In this document: piece after piece, positions 53,576 through 61,934 of the stretch
Numbering within the stretch: the stretch's first letter is position 1
Layout of the letters: every line of letters starts with the position of its first letter
Assembly: GCA_019359695.1 (NCBI GenBank)
Contig: JAHHGV010000001.1
Location: forward strand, 310,001 to 374,000
Direction: 5' to 3'
DNA from: Brasilonema angustatum HA4187-MV1
Lineage (GTDB): Bacteria > Cyanobacteriota > Cyanobacteriia > Cyanobacteriales > Nostocaceae
Length of the DNA: 64,000 nucleotides
Notes under the pieces: model-generated
The model's database searches: none
Seen by the model: only the letters and a program-made list of their open reading frames with translations
What the model was told of the DNA's origin: nothing
Translations under genes and position numbers: made by a program

Positions 53576-55153
53576 TCACGCCACATCCCCATCTGACTTT
53601 TGACCCTTATTGGTTATCTGGTCAGTGGTTAGTAACTCGTTGGAAACCCACTCTAAGGGCGAATCAGACGACCTACTTTCGGACTTGCCTACTCGTTTGC
53701 GGGTTAAATGTCGTTGATGCGCCTCCAACAAGGCTGGTTCCAACCTTAGATACTCGTCTTGAGCACCTTGCAGCACCCTACGGGTTCGCAGTCGCCACAA
53801 CGGGGGGAACCCCCGCAAGGCGCTGCTCACCAACTTATCCTGATTGACTGACCTACTCAAAAACGCGCTAAACAAATCACGATGATGCTCTGGAATACCC
53901 GTTACATCGCGGTGAACTCGTTGGGACAGTGATTTTTTGATGCGCGTGCCGTCTAAATGCGTTTGGCTTAACGCGGTTTTTGAAGTAGAGAACTTCGTGA
54001 ACGAACCGCCAGCTTTTTCAGCTTTACGTTTCAGTTCTGATTGTACAAAACCTGGAGACTTGGCAGATATGGCTTTTCCATATATTTTCTGCCATCCTTT
54101 TACCGAGACATTCTTGGTTTTGATGTCTTTGCCATGTCTGAGAATCTCGTTAACAGCGCGGCGATTCTGGGTTTTAGCATACGCGGTTTTTCTGCGTTCT
54201 AATTCACGCTTCTTGGCAGCAGTTTTGTGGTAATTACTGGACTTATTCCACTGACTTTTACCAATCTTTACTTTACCTTTTTTAACAACGGTTTTGCGTC
54301 CCTTTCTTGCCTTGAAGTTTGGTTCAAAGTTGTCTGGGTTGTTAACACGTTGAGAACGCTGCATCTTTCTTTGTAGTGCTGCTATCTCTTTTTGAAAAGT
54401 GGGCACATTTTCCGCAAAAGGTAGCAAGTCAGCATGGCTATCACCAACAAAAGCAATGTTACTGATATTCAAGTCTAAACCAATTAAACCATCATAAACA
54501 AATTGGTGAGGTTTCTGGTAAGGCAATCCTTCATTGATTAGTTGACAATACCAATGACGTTTACCATTCAAGATACGCCACAACAAACGAACATACTTAA
54601 CTGGAGATTCTAGTCCATGTCGAATGACCTGATTGGTTGGATCAATGATTGGTTTCAGCATGAGCTTCCCCCATACCAGACAATCATCTTTCCACCGAAT
54701 ACCTTGCTTATTGGATTTTCCCTCAATTGAACGAAATCGGCTAGGTACTTTGTACCTTACGTTTTTCGCAAAACCCAGCATAACTCGTTCACTTGCTTTG
54801 AATGCTCGCGTAGCTAATTTTTGTTGGGCAGTAGAATCAACTTTTTCAGCTATCCACTTGGCATTTTTACTGCTTATCGTTGCAAAACTATGCAAGTCAT
54901 ACTCAGAGTATCTGTACTGCTCTCTTGCTTTATTAAAAGCTTCGCTCCGCTCTTTCTTTTTGGTTCTAGAAATCTTTCTAGCAGCACTATATAGCTCGGA
55001 GTTGCGTACTAGTTCTAGCCGCTTCATCGCTTCATTCAAACAGGCATTATATAGCTGCCTTCCTGCTTGAAGACGAGACAGTAATTCTGCTTCCTGCTTG
55101 GTGTCTACAATTAACGGGACTTCTGTTATAGATGATGTTGTGCTCCGAGCCAA
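53576..55153 (-). CDS. tnpB: TnpB-like RNA-guided nuclease homologue, possibly catalytically altered
   Basis: 525 residues, IS200/IS605-type TnpB family. The N-terminus (LLSRLQAGRQLYNACLNEA, then RRISRTKKKERS-like basic helix) is typical. RuvC-I reads GLIGLDLNISNIAFVG (Asp about 227). RuvC-II should have a Glu in the IKTEN-type segment, but residue 347 is Lys (KTKNVSVKG; codon AAG at 54113-54115, one base from GAG). RuvC-III Asp is in HHRDLFSAF (about 426). No cysteines of a zinc ribbon are seen between II and III (THLDGTRIKKS instead). No TnpA partner and no clear IS ends. So nuclease activity is doubtful; a guide-RNA-binding role may remain. It sits between urease genes and ends 70 bp before the ureG start. 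Confidence 0.85.
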   Translation of the reverse strand: MARSTTSSITEVPLIVDTKQEAELLSRLQAGRQLYNACLNEAMKRLELVRNSELYSAARKISRTKKKERSEAFNKAREQYRYSEYDLHSFATISSKNAKWIAEKVDSTAQQKLATRAFKASERVMLGFAKNVRYKVPSRFRSIEGKSNKQGIRWKDDCLVWGKLMLKPIIDPTNQVIRHGLESPVKYVRLLWRILNGKRHWYCQLINEGLPYQKPHQFVYDGLIGLDLNISNIAFVGDSHADLLPFAENVPTFQKEIAALQRKMQRSQRVNNPDNFEPNFKARKGRKTVVKKGKVKIGKSQWNKSSNYHKTAAKKRELERRKTAYAKTQNRRAVNEILRHGKDIKTKNVSVKGWQKIYGKAISAKSPGFVQSELKRKAEKAGGSFTKFSTSKTALSQTHLDGTRIKKSLSQRVHRDVTGIPEHHRDLFSAFLSRSVNQDKLVSSALRGFPPLWRLRTRRVLQGAQDEYLRLEPALLEAHQRHLTRKRVGKSESRSSDSPLEWVSNELLTTDQITNKGQKSDGDVA

Positions 55154-55496
55154 TTAAATCACCTCCTCTTTTTTTTTCATTACTGTTAATATCTTATTAT
55201 GAATTCGCGTCAACATTATTCTACACTAGTTGTTACATATACACTCAGTTAGTTATGTAGCCTAAATCCTTAAGTCGAATCCAGACTACAATAGCACAGG
55301 CAATATGATTTGTTTGAATAAGACCGTTACGACATCACTGTTCAAAATGATGGATACTTATCCTCATGCTTAGGACTGAGTTCAGGGTTGAACGAATTCA
55401 CTACAGTAGATTAAGAAGTAAGTGCTGAAGGAGTGAGCCATTTAGTGTAACAGATGCTCATAGTGGCAGCACCGATGAGGTTTGGAGGTTCAAACA
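55154..55496. other. divergent gap between tnpB and the propeller gene
   Basis: About 340 bp, AT-rich near tnpB. No repeat or RNA gene recognised. A good Shine-Dalgarno GGAGGT lies at 55484-55489 before the next gene. Confidence 0.4.
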
Positions 55497-56510
55497 ATGG
55501 ATAATACTCTACAGCAAATAGTCGAGCAGGTTGAGCCGACTTCGCACAAGCAAACAGATACAGATTTTGCCAATGCCTCTGCGACGATACAGAAACCCCT
55601 AATAATAGCAGGAACATCTGATGGCTTGCTGTTTCTCGATTCCAGGCAATATGTTGAACTTGAAGGTCATTCTATCACTGCTCTTGCCTCAAGTCCGGAT
55701 GGGTTGTGGGTTATAGTTGATCGCAACTCGGTATGGCATCGCAACCCAGAAGGCGAGTGGCACCAAATAACTTTAATTGATGATTTACAGCTGAACTGCA
55801 TCCTTCCTTACAATGGCTCAGTTCTAGTCGGGACATCACAAGCTCATCTCATCCGCATTGCAGACGGAAGCACTCATCGCATCAATTGCTTTGAGACGGC
55901 TGAGGGACGAGATGAGTGGTATACGCCGTGGGGTGGTCCTCCAGATGTTCGTTCGATGGCTATAGGTCAATCTGGTGAACTCTACGTGAATGTGCACGTT
56001 GGAGGCATTTTGCGCTCTGATGACCAAGGTAAGTCATGGCAATCCACTATCGACGTTGATGCAGATGTCCATGAAGTACGGACAGTTCCATCTCATCCGG
56101 ATCTTGTGTTGGCGGCTACAGCTAAGGGGCTGGCTGTGAGTAAAGACAGAGGGAATTCTTGGAGCTTTTCACATGAAAACCTACATGCTGCTTACGCACG
56201 AGCCATAGCTGTGTGTGAAGAAACCATTTTGATGACAGCTTCTACAGGTCCTAGTGGTCACAAAGCAGCCATCTATCGACACCCACTTGACAAGCCAGGA
56301 GCCTTCGAGAAATGTGAACGAGGGCTACCGGAGTGGTTCGATCACAATATCAACACGGCAACTCTTTCTACATCAGGGAATCTGGCTGCTTTTGGAACCA
56401 GTGACGGTCAGGTCTTTTTCTCGGACGATGCTGGGATTACGTGGAAGCAAGTTGCAGCAGATTTGGCTTCAATCTGCTGTCTGAATCTTATGGCGACTTC
56501 CAACAAATAA
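55497..56510 (+). CDS. BNR/sialidase-like beta-propeller protein
   Basis: 337 residues from ATG 55497 (GGAGGT 7 bases upstream; a TTG at 55482 is not preferred). Repeated Asp-box-like units are seen: SDDQGKSWQS, SKDRGNSWSF and SDDAGITWKQ, each S-x-D-x-G-x-x-W. Also LFLDSRQYVELEG and LVGTSQAHLIRI blades. These match the exo-alpha-sialidase / YCF48-like propeller fold. No signal peptide, so it is probably cytoplasmic and not a true sialidase; ligand unknown. It is the only plus-strand gene inside the urease region. Confidence 0.8.
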   Translation: MDNTLQQIVEQVEPTSHKQTDTDFANASATIQKPLIIAGTSDGLLFLDSRQYVELEGHSITALASSPDGLWVIVDRNSVWHRNPEGEWHQITLIDDLQLNCILPYNGSVLVGTSQAHLIRIADGSTHRINCFETAEGRDEWYTPWGGPPDVRSMAIGQSGELYVNVHVGGILRSDDQGKSWQSTIDVDADVHEVRTVPSHPDLVLAATAKGLAVSKDRGNSWSFSHENLHAAYARAIAVCEETILMTASTGPSGHKAAIYRHPLDKPGAFEKCERGLPEWFDHNINTATLSTSGNLAAFGTSDGQVFFSDDAGITWKQVAADLASICCLNLMATSNK

Positions 56511-56560
56511 ATTACAGCACAATAGGGGCGCTCTTGCTTGCGCCCTTACCCGTTTTACAA

Positions 56561-57187
56561 TCATTTTTTCTGTTTCTCTAAAGACCCATTCACTAATCCA
56601 TTAAAACCATAGATTTCACGGCTACCACCGAATGGGACTAACTCGACTTCTTTTTCATCTCCTGGTTCAAATCTGATTGCTGTCCCGGCTGGAATATTTA
56701 AGCGCTTACCGTAAGCTTTCTGGCGGTCAAATTGTAGACCTTTCTTGTCTTGACTGCCGTCATTAACTTCATAAAAGTGGAAATGAGAACCAACTTGAAT
56801 TGGGCGATCGCCTTGATTACTGACTCGGATTTTGGTCATTTCTCGCCCAGCATTGAGTTCGATTGGTTCTGATTTAGTAACTATTATTTGTCCTGGAGTC
56901 ATTGTTATTTTTTCGACTTTAATCGAGGAAGCCTCGTTGTTAAAGTTTTTTCCCTCAACTTTAACATTTTTCAGATCACCTACATTACTAGTAAAGGTTT
57001 TACTCCTACCCCTAAATTCCTCGTCTTCGTATATCGTGACTTTCATGCCTGCTGGCACTGTTAAGGAACTCAGCTTTTTGTCACCAATTCCCAAATCGCA
57101 AATCTTATACTCCCCCTCTCCCAGTTCCTTGTGATTTCCCTTGTAGTTAGGAGCTTCATAAATCACTACTTTGTTAATTGTATACAT
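56561..57187 (-). CDS. ureB: urease beta subunit with N-terminal beta/gamma-crystallin domain
   Basis: 208 residues in one uninterrupted frame, twice the usual UreB length. Residues 1-92 form a beta/gamma-crystallin-like domain with two Greek-key signatures, YEAPNYKG (10-17) and YEDEEFRG (53-60). A full Ca-binding motif NNEASS lies at 83-88 and a partial DKKLSS at 36-41. From Met96 the protein is Ure[71 protein letters not shown] and [12 protein letters not shown] short insertion (DGSQDKK) lies before the FDR segment. Internal initiation at Met96 is possible but no Shine-Dalgarno is evident. It follows ureA by 162 bp. UreB packs against UreA/UreC, so the extra domain would lie on the enzyme's outer face. 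Confidence 0.9.
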   Translation of the reverse strand: MYTINKVVIYEAPNYKGNHKELGEGEYKICDLGIGDKKLSSLTVPAGMKVTIYEDEEFRGRSKTFTSNVGDLKNVKVEGKNFNNEASSIKVEKITMTPGQIIVTKSEPIELNAGREMTKIRVSNQGDRPIQVGSHFHFYEVNDGSQDKKGLQFDRQKAYGKRLNIPAGTAIRFEPGDEKEVELVPFGGSREIYGFNGLVNGSLEKQKK

Positions 57188-57349
57188 TTATAATTTCCCT
57201 TGCTGTCAACTCATAATCTAAAATTCTGCATTTTTTTTGGGAGGAGGCGCACTATAACGGCACACCACTTGTTATGGATTAAATAAACACTTTTTCCCTT
57301 ACACCCTTACACTTTTACACCCTTACACCCCTGTGTTTTTTCAGAGATT
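57188..57349. repeat. short gap with TTACACC heptads
   Basis: Between ureA and ureB. Positions about 57298-57332 carry imperfect (T)TACACCC units, a STRR also seen at 61690-61725. Confidence 0.6.
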
Positions 57350-57655
57350 TTAGTCTTGAATCGGATTATGTACTGTTACTAATTTTGTTCCGTCAGGAAA
57401 AGTTGCTTCTACTTGCACTTCATGGATCATTTCTGCTATTCCATCCATAACATCATCCTTTTTCAGCAGCTTTCCACCCTCACTCATTAATTGACTCACA
57501 GTTTTTCCTTCTCTAGCACCTTCTAAAATAGCAGCAGATATATACGCCACTGCTTCGGGGTAATTTAGCTTTAACCCCTTGTCCTTACGTCTTTCTGCTA
57601 CTAGAGCCGCCGTGAAAATGAGCAGTTTATCTTTTTCTTGAGGTGATAGTTGCAT
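57350..57655 (-). CDS. ureA: urease gamma subunit
   Basis: 101 residues, the usual length. [43 protein letters not shown] and [21 protein letters not shown] are the UreA signatures. It forms the trimeric core with UreB and UreC. Start at ATG 57655. It heads a minus-strand unit with the fused ureB, 1.4 kb away from the rest of the urease block. Confidence 0.96.
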   Translation of the reverse strand: MQLSPQEKDKLLIFTAALVAERRKDKGLKLNYPEAVAYISAAILEGAREGKTVSQLMSEGGKLLKKDDVMDGIAEMIHEVQVEATFPDGTKLVTVHNPIQD

Positions 57656-58326
57656 AAAAGTTTTCCTTTAATGAGTCATTTAATTTATTGATAGATTCAC
57701 TTCGGGGCTATCATGCTCCCGCGTTGATCAGCGTATTATTTGTAGTGATAATTTTAGCTTCAGTGTTGGGAAAAATTGTATTTGAAAAATTTTGGGCAAC
57801 CGAAGTAAGCATTCTTTGTTAAATTACCTATACTTGTCTGAATTAACCAATTTTACCCCAGTGGGGGATGCGACGATAGTTGTCCCGCCGTCTCATTACT
57901 TTTTAATATATTTTTATACTAAAAACGAGGTGTAGGGGTATAGGGGAGCCACTGCCGTGCGCGGGTTAAGCGCGTTGAGGAGCCACTGCGTTGCGGGGGT
58001 TCCCCCCGTTGTAGCAAGTGGCGTGCATGTGGCGTGAGCCAGTACTGTTCGCGCAGCGTGCCACTTTGTGCCATAGTGTTTCCCGACAAAGGTATCTGGT
58101 GAGACAGCGCTGTAGAAGGCTCTCCCGACCTAGGCGACTGCGGAGCGCGTTTGCGTAGCGCCCCCTTAGGGGCTAGCGTGACCTATGCGCAGCGTGCCCG
58201 CAGAGCATAGGTCATCCCCGATAGCCGTAAGGCGTGGCGTTAGCCATAGGGCGTGTGTAAGGGTGTAGGGGAAACAGAGAATTTTCTAGCCCCTAAGTAC
58301 GCGTCACCATAAAAGAGGTACGGAAA
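57656..58326. repeat. intergenic region with clustered dispersed repeats
   Basis: About 670 bp. 57660-57870 is AT-rich, the likely ureA promoter. 57945-58260 is a dense patchwork of GC-rich small palindromes (GGAGCCACTGC..GTGCGCGGG, GTTGCGGGGGTTCCCCCCGTTG, CGCGTTTGCGTAGCGCCCCC, CCGTAAGGCGTGGCGTTAGCC). These modules recur near 61375-61450. No gene is seen. Confidence 0.65.
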
Positions 58327-58551
58327 TCATGCAGCAATAGGTTGGTTGGTGGAGGCATCTGTTTGAGGATGTTCAACCTGGCATTTCGCTATCACTTTAA
58401 GTACAGACTTACTGCTCCAATTAAAAGGATGTGCCACGAGGTTCCACTCAGCAATGAACGCACTCAAGCGATCGCCTAATTGCTTTTTATCAGCAAAATC
58501 TGCTATTCGTAAACGTTTACGCTGCAAAATACTAAACCATTGTTCCACTGA
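58327..58551 (-). pseudogene. C-terminal fragment of an IS630-family transposase
   Basis: The minus strand encodes SVEQWFSILQRKRLRIADFA, DKKQLGDRLSAFIAEWNLVAHPF, then NWSSKSVLKVIAK, the usual C-terminus of IS630/Tc1-type DDE transposases (VE.WFS.L.RK...F...F...YN..AHPF.W). The catalytic Glu region is just included; all upstream is gone. At 58552 it abuts the group II intron RT fragment head-on. Confidence 0.8.
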
Positions 58552-59045
58552 CATGGTTATCATCGTACAACCAAAAGATAACCCACAAGAGATACTTGAA
58601 AGAATCAGAGAGTTCTTAGCCACCAGAGGCATGAGAATTAGCGAACAGAAGACCAGAATCACGGCAGCGACAGATGGTTTCGACTTTCTAGGCTGGCACT
58701 TTAAAGTGCAAAGTAACAGAAAATTTAGAACTTACCCCTCAGAGGACAACTACCAAAAATTCCGCCAGAAGGTAAAGAACATCGTCAGACGCTCAGACAT
58801 TGGTTCTAGCGAAAAAGCCGAAAAGCTCGCACCGCTAGTTAGAGGGTGGCGAAATTATCACCGATTTTGTCAGATGAAAGTAACCGAAAACCGGATTTAC
58901 TACATGCAAAAGAGAACATTTAATGTGTTCAACGGTGAGAAAAACAACACCAAAATATCTAGTAAAATACTACTGGATAAGGCATTCCCTAAAGTCTCAT
59001 ACAGTGAAAATAGTCACATCATTGTACAAGGTGAGAAGTCACCTT
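58550..59045 (+). pseudogene. fragment of a group II intron reverse transcriptase
   Basis: The frame MVIIVQPKDNPQEILERIRE, FLATRGMRISEQKTRI, DGFDFLGWHFKVQ and LAPLVRGWRNYHRF is the part after the YADD catalytic box of group II intron maturase/RTs, through domain X. The YADD itself and all upstream sequence are missing: the first codons (GAC ATG) would be its last Asp. It runs to GEKSPYDN near 59045, then into a MITE fragment, before the usual HNH domain. It is not functional. Confidence 0.8.
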
Positions 59046-59068
59046 ACGACAATGTGGTACATCCCCAA

Positions 59069-59120
59069 TACGGTTCGGATAAGATCCCCCCGCCTGCGGC
59101 GATCCTCTTAAAAAGCAGCG
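59069..59120. repeat. MITE family B fragment
   Basis: CAATACGGTTCGGATAAGAT followed by CCCCCCGCCTGCGGCGATCC; the left half of family B, cut off at CTTAAAAAG. It truncates the intron RT frame. The following 59121-59249 shows no gene. Confidence 0.75.
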
Positions 59121-59249
59121 CGAGGAACAACACCTTGGATTGACGTCCACACTCTGCAAACTCATAGCGGTACAACCATCTACAGTCTTCATCCCATTTG
59201 GTCTACCGTTTTAGCCGTTGTAACGAAGGCTTGGGGAGCATACATTTTT

Positions 59250-59341
59250 AGGACTTACGCACGCGCTACTAAAAACAGTGGGTTGCGATTGCTTCCCAGA
59301 GGTCGCAATGACTATGGTTACGTTGTTCGTGCGTAAGTCCT
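59250..59341. mobile_element. MITE-like element, family A, copy 2
   Basis: Nearly identical to 112-200, with complete inverted ends AGGACTTACGCAC and GTGCGTAAGTCCT. Non-coding. Confidence 0.8.
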
Positions 59342-59972
59342 GATTTTTTTAAAAGGTTAGTGATTTGACTTTTTACTCTACACTTCATAACTTCGCACGG
59401 CGATTTGTAAACACAAGTGGCACAATTCTCAATCAAATGTTACTATTCTTTATATTAACAGCAACAGCCGATATAGCTTGGCTTCCAAGTTTGCTTATCT
59501 GTGCGGCGACTTGGGATATATAGTTTTTTTCTCCCCAACACAGCAGTTAATCAGCCAGTAACTGGCTGGTTTTTGTTTATTATGATATAAAACTGTGGAA
59601 AAACTGTATTTGATGCTACTATGCAATTATGGTATTGCCAGAAATGTCTAATATGAACTGGCTGCGTGTAAAATAGCGTGATAATCTAGGGAAGAGTGTT
59701 TAATTGTTTGGAAAAATAAAGTGTAGAAGAACTTTCGAGTTATAAGCAGTACGCAAGAAAATTCAAAATTCCTAGAATAAAGGTGTTGTTAGAATTGTAC
59801 GCTTTTGTATTAAGCAAGCTTTATCCTGGTAAAAAACTGTATTGTATAGGTTAACAGTTCGGAGAGAAAAATTGGTTTGTGGCAGAATTGGTCAACAGTA
59901 TCTATAGAAAGCCAGAGCCAAGCTACTGTTTTTTGCCTGGTCGTTTTCACTCAACTTGTGGAGGTTTAGTTC
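59342..59972. other. long leader region of the RRM gene with a terminator-like hairpin
   Basis: About 630 bp. CAGCCAGTAACTGGCTG (59552-59568) followed by GTTTTTG looks like an intrinsic terminator, though no gene precedes it; a small RNA ending there is possible. The rest (59,600-59,970) is AT-rich and should include promoter and leader of the RNA-binding protein gene; a GGAGG lies at about 59961. Confidence 0.45.
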
Positions 59973-60476
59973 ATGTCCATTCGCCTATACATAGGTAATT
60001 TGCCCAAAGAAGAAATAGATCGTCAAGAACTGCAAGCAGTTTTTGCAGCAGAAGGCGATGCTGTTACTACTAAACTGATTAAAGACCGAAAAACCGGCAA
60101 GTGTCGTGGTTTTGGTTTTCTTACAGTCAATAATGACGAACAAGCAGACCAAATTATTGAAAAGTACAACGGTCAGTTGTTCAAAGACACTGCGATCAAA
60201 CTCGAAAAAGCATTACCTCGTACCAAAGGAGAGGAAAATAACGAGGAGCAACCAACTAAAGTTATTAGTCATCCTACAACTAGTAACTCTAGTCCAACTC
60301 CAGCAAAAGAAAACAACCGTAGAGAGAAAAGCTCGAAGAAGTCTCGTCGTGGTGGCGGTGTTCGGGAAAACACACCAACAGCCGCCACTAGCGACGACGC
60401 GATTCGTCCAGATCCCAGGTGGGCTAATGAGTTGGAAAAACTCAAGCAAATGCTTGCTGCACAAACGACGACTTAA
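59973..60476 (+). CDS. single-RRM RNA-binding protein (Rbp)
   Basis: 167 residues. One RRM in residues 1-82 with RNP2 RLYIGNLP and RNP1 CRGFGFLTV. The C-terminus (about 85-167) is a low-complexity Ser/Thr/Lys/Arg region (KSSKKSRRGGGVREN). Cyanobacterial Rbp proteins bind RNA, are often cold-induced and may aid mRNA localisation. The long C-terminus is unlike the short Gly-rich tail of many Rbps. Start ATG 59973 with GGAGG 9 bases upstream. Confidence 0.92.
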   Translation: MSIRLYIGNLPKEEIDRQELQAVFAAEGDAVTTKLIKDRKTGKCRGFGFLTVNNDEQADQIIEKYNGQLFKDTAIKLEKALPRTKGEENNEEQPTKVISHPTTSNSSPTPAKENNRREKSSKKSRRGGGVRENTPTAATSDDAIRPDPRWANELEKLKQMLAAQTTT

Positions 60477-60490
60477 ACTTAAACCAGGAA

Positions 60491-60538
60491 AGATTAAAAA
60501 TTAAAAGTCAAGCTTGTTTGATTTTTAATTTTTAATCT
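60491..60538. terminator. bidirectional terminator hairpin
   Basis: AGATTAAAAATTAAAA (60491-60506) pairs with TTTTAATTTTTAATCT (60523-60538) in the convergent gap between the RRM gene and the next minus-strand gene. Confidence 0.65.
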
Positions 60539-60547
60539 AGATATCCC

Positions 60548-60940
60548 TTAAGTATTAATGGGAAGCTGTAACCATACTTGTAAGTGCGATCGCAATTCTT
60601 GGGAAAAATCTGATCGCTGGCTATACCTTTGTGTGCGAATAGGCTTACGTTCTTGATCTAGCGTCCATCCATAGTCGCTACTCAGACGCAGCTTGTCTTG
60701 CCAATCTGAAATGGAAACGACAAGTCCAGAAGCAGGGCTATTGTCTACACCTTGTACACGGAATACATAGTTGAAAGTATTTTGTTTACCAGGAGCGACA
60801 GTAGAGGGTTGTCCACATTCTACCAACAGTCGCGATCGCACTTGTTCGACAAGACCAGGTTTTACCAATTCTTCCAAAGTCCGAACCGCCAAAGTTAGGA
60901 CAAAGTAAAATTCTTCCACAGGAACAAATTCTAATTGCAT
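60548..60940 (-). CDS. conserved cyanobacterial protein, unknown function
   Basis: 130 residues: soluble, no signal or TM. It contains LAVRTLEELVKPGLVEQVRS and FRVQGVDNSPASGLVVSISD. I do not recognise a family, although the even codon use and place suggest a real, conserved gene. Start at ATG 60940. Confidence 0.65.
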   Translation of the reverse strand: MQLEFVPVEEFYFVLTLAVRTLEELVKPGLVEQVRSRLLVECGQPSTVAPGKQNTFNYVFRVQGVDNSPASGLVVSISDWQDKLRLSSDYGWTLDQERKPIRTQRYSQRSDFSQELRSHLQVWLQLPINT

Positions 60941-61934
60941 ACAGTATCTTTCAGAGTGTGCCGGAGATTGAAGTCTCGAATCATTTTGTCAGATTGCTTA
61001 TGTCGTCAATTAACTTACCATTTGTTGAGATATCCCTAGCTAGAAATTAACAGATGGTTGATTTTAACTTTTTGTCTTGACTAACGGAGTAAAAAATAAG
61101 ACATGAAGAGACGCATCGCTGAAAATTAAGTGTTATTAATAACTTTAAATTATCATTAACAAGTTTTCGTAAGTCATATTTGTTCAATAAGACTCTTACC
61201 TTGGGAAGTTGTCCTTGGAAACTTATTAGTCCACCTGCTAGGTTTTGTTAATTATAAAAAGCAACTATTTATAGTAAAGAAGTCTGTTTGTATACTTGAT
61301 TTGAAAAGATTTTCGATGAAATAATACGGTACTTTAAATCGATAAAACTCTATATAGGAATCCGGTTTGATTTGGTGAGACCAGTGCTGCAGAGGGAGAC
61401 CCTCCCGCAGCGCTGGACTCACCGTAAGGCGTGGCGTTAGCCATAGGGTGAACAACTCGTTAGGGCGCTTAACGCTTAAGGCTTAACGCTTAACAGAGAA
61501 AAAGCAATATAAGGTATACTGAGTTTTTTTCAAAAATCAAACAGGAGTCCTATACATGTCATCCTGATGACAAAAAATATATTTTTTTTCTTAAGAGCAG
61601 CCCTACAGGCGGCGTGCCACCCGCTACGAATGAAAAAAACACTCTTTTCACGCCAGATACCTACGGAGGGAGACCCTCCTGCAGTACTGGCTCCCCTACA
61701 CCCCTACACCCTTACACCCCTGTGTTTCTTGAAAGAATTAAGATACAAATATAGCCAAGCGATATATATTCTAAGTGTTAGTACTGAAATAGGAAGATTA
61801 CCTCTAGTAGCAGATGTATAAAAGTGTTGTAATCTTAAAATATAATAAAGATTAATTAAATTTTGCGAAAGGTAAAAGTCTAGTTGCATACGCAATTTGC
61901 TTAGTACCTCTTAACCAGAAGACACCAACAAACT
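60941..61934. other. long intergenic region with dispersed repeats
   Basis: About 1 kb without a gene. 61375-61450 repeats modules seen near 58180-58240 (GACCCTCCCGCAGCGCTGG, CGTAAGGCGTGGCGTTAGCC). 61600-61690 has GGCGGCGTGCCACCCG and GGAGGGAGACCCTCCTGCAG. 61690-61725 has CCCTACACCC/TTACACCC heptads. The final 150 bp is AT-rich and should contain the promoter of the glycosyltransferase gene. Confidence 0.6.

Noticed and set aside
53506-53592. Longer UreG start at 53592
   Set aside because: The extra 29 residues overlap the tnpB 3' end and have no counterpart in UreG; ATG 53505 gives the family N-terminus.
58454-58552. Start of the intron RT frame upstream of its homology
   Set aside because: The first 33 codons are antisense to the IS630 fragment and share nothing with RTs.
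59046-59143. C-terminal part of the intron RT open frame
   Set aside because: It is read-through into a family B MITE fragment and does not match the HNH end of intron RTs.
61252-61455. Minus-strand open frame in the same gap
   Set aside because: Its first part is coded by a dispersed repeat (GTAAGGCGTGGCGTTAGCC module) and the rest is AT-rich chance sequence.
61567-61821. Plus-strand open frame in the intergenic region before the glycosyltransferase
   Set aside because: It runs through repeat modules and heptads, has no recognisable protein features, and lacks a ribosome-binding site.
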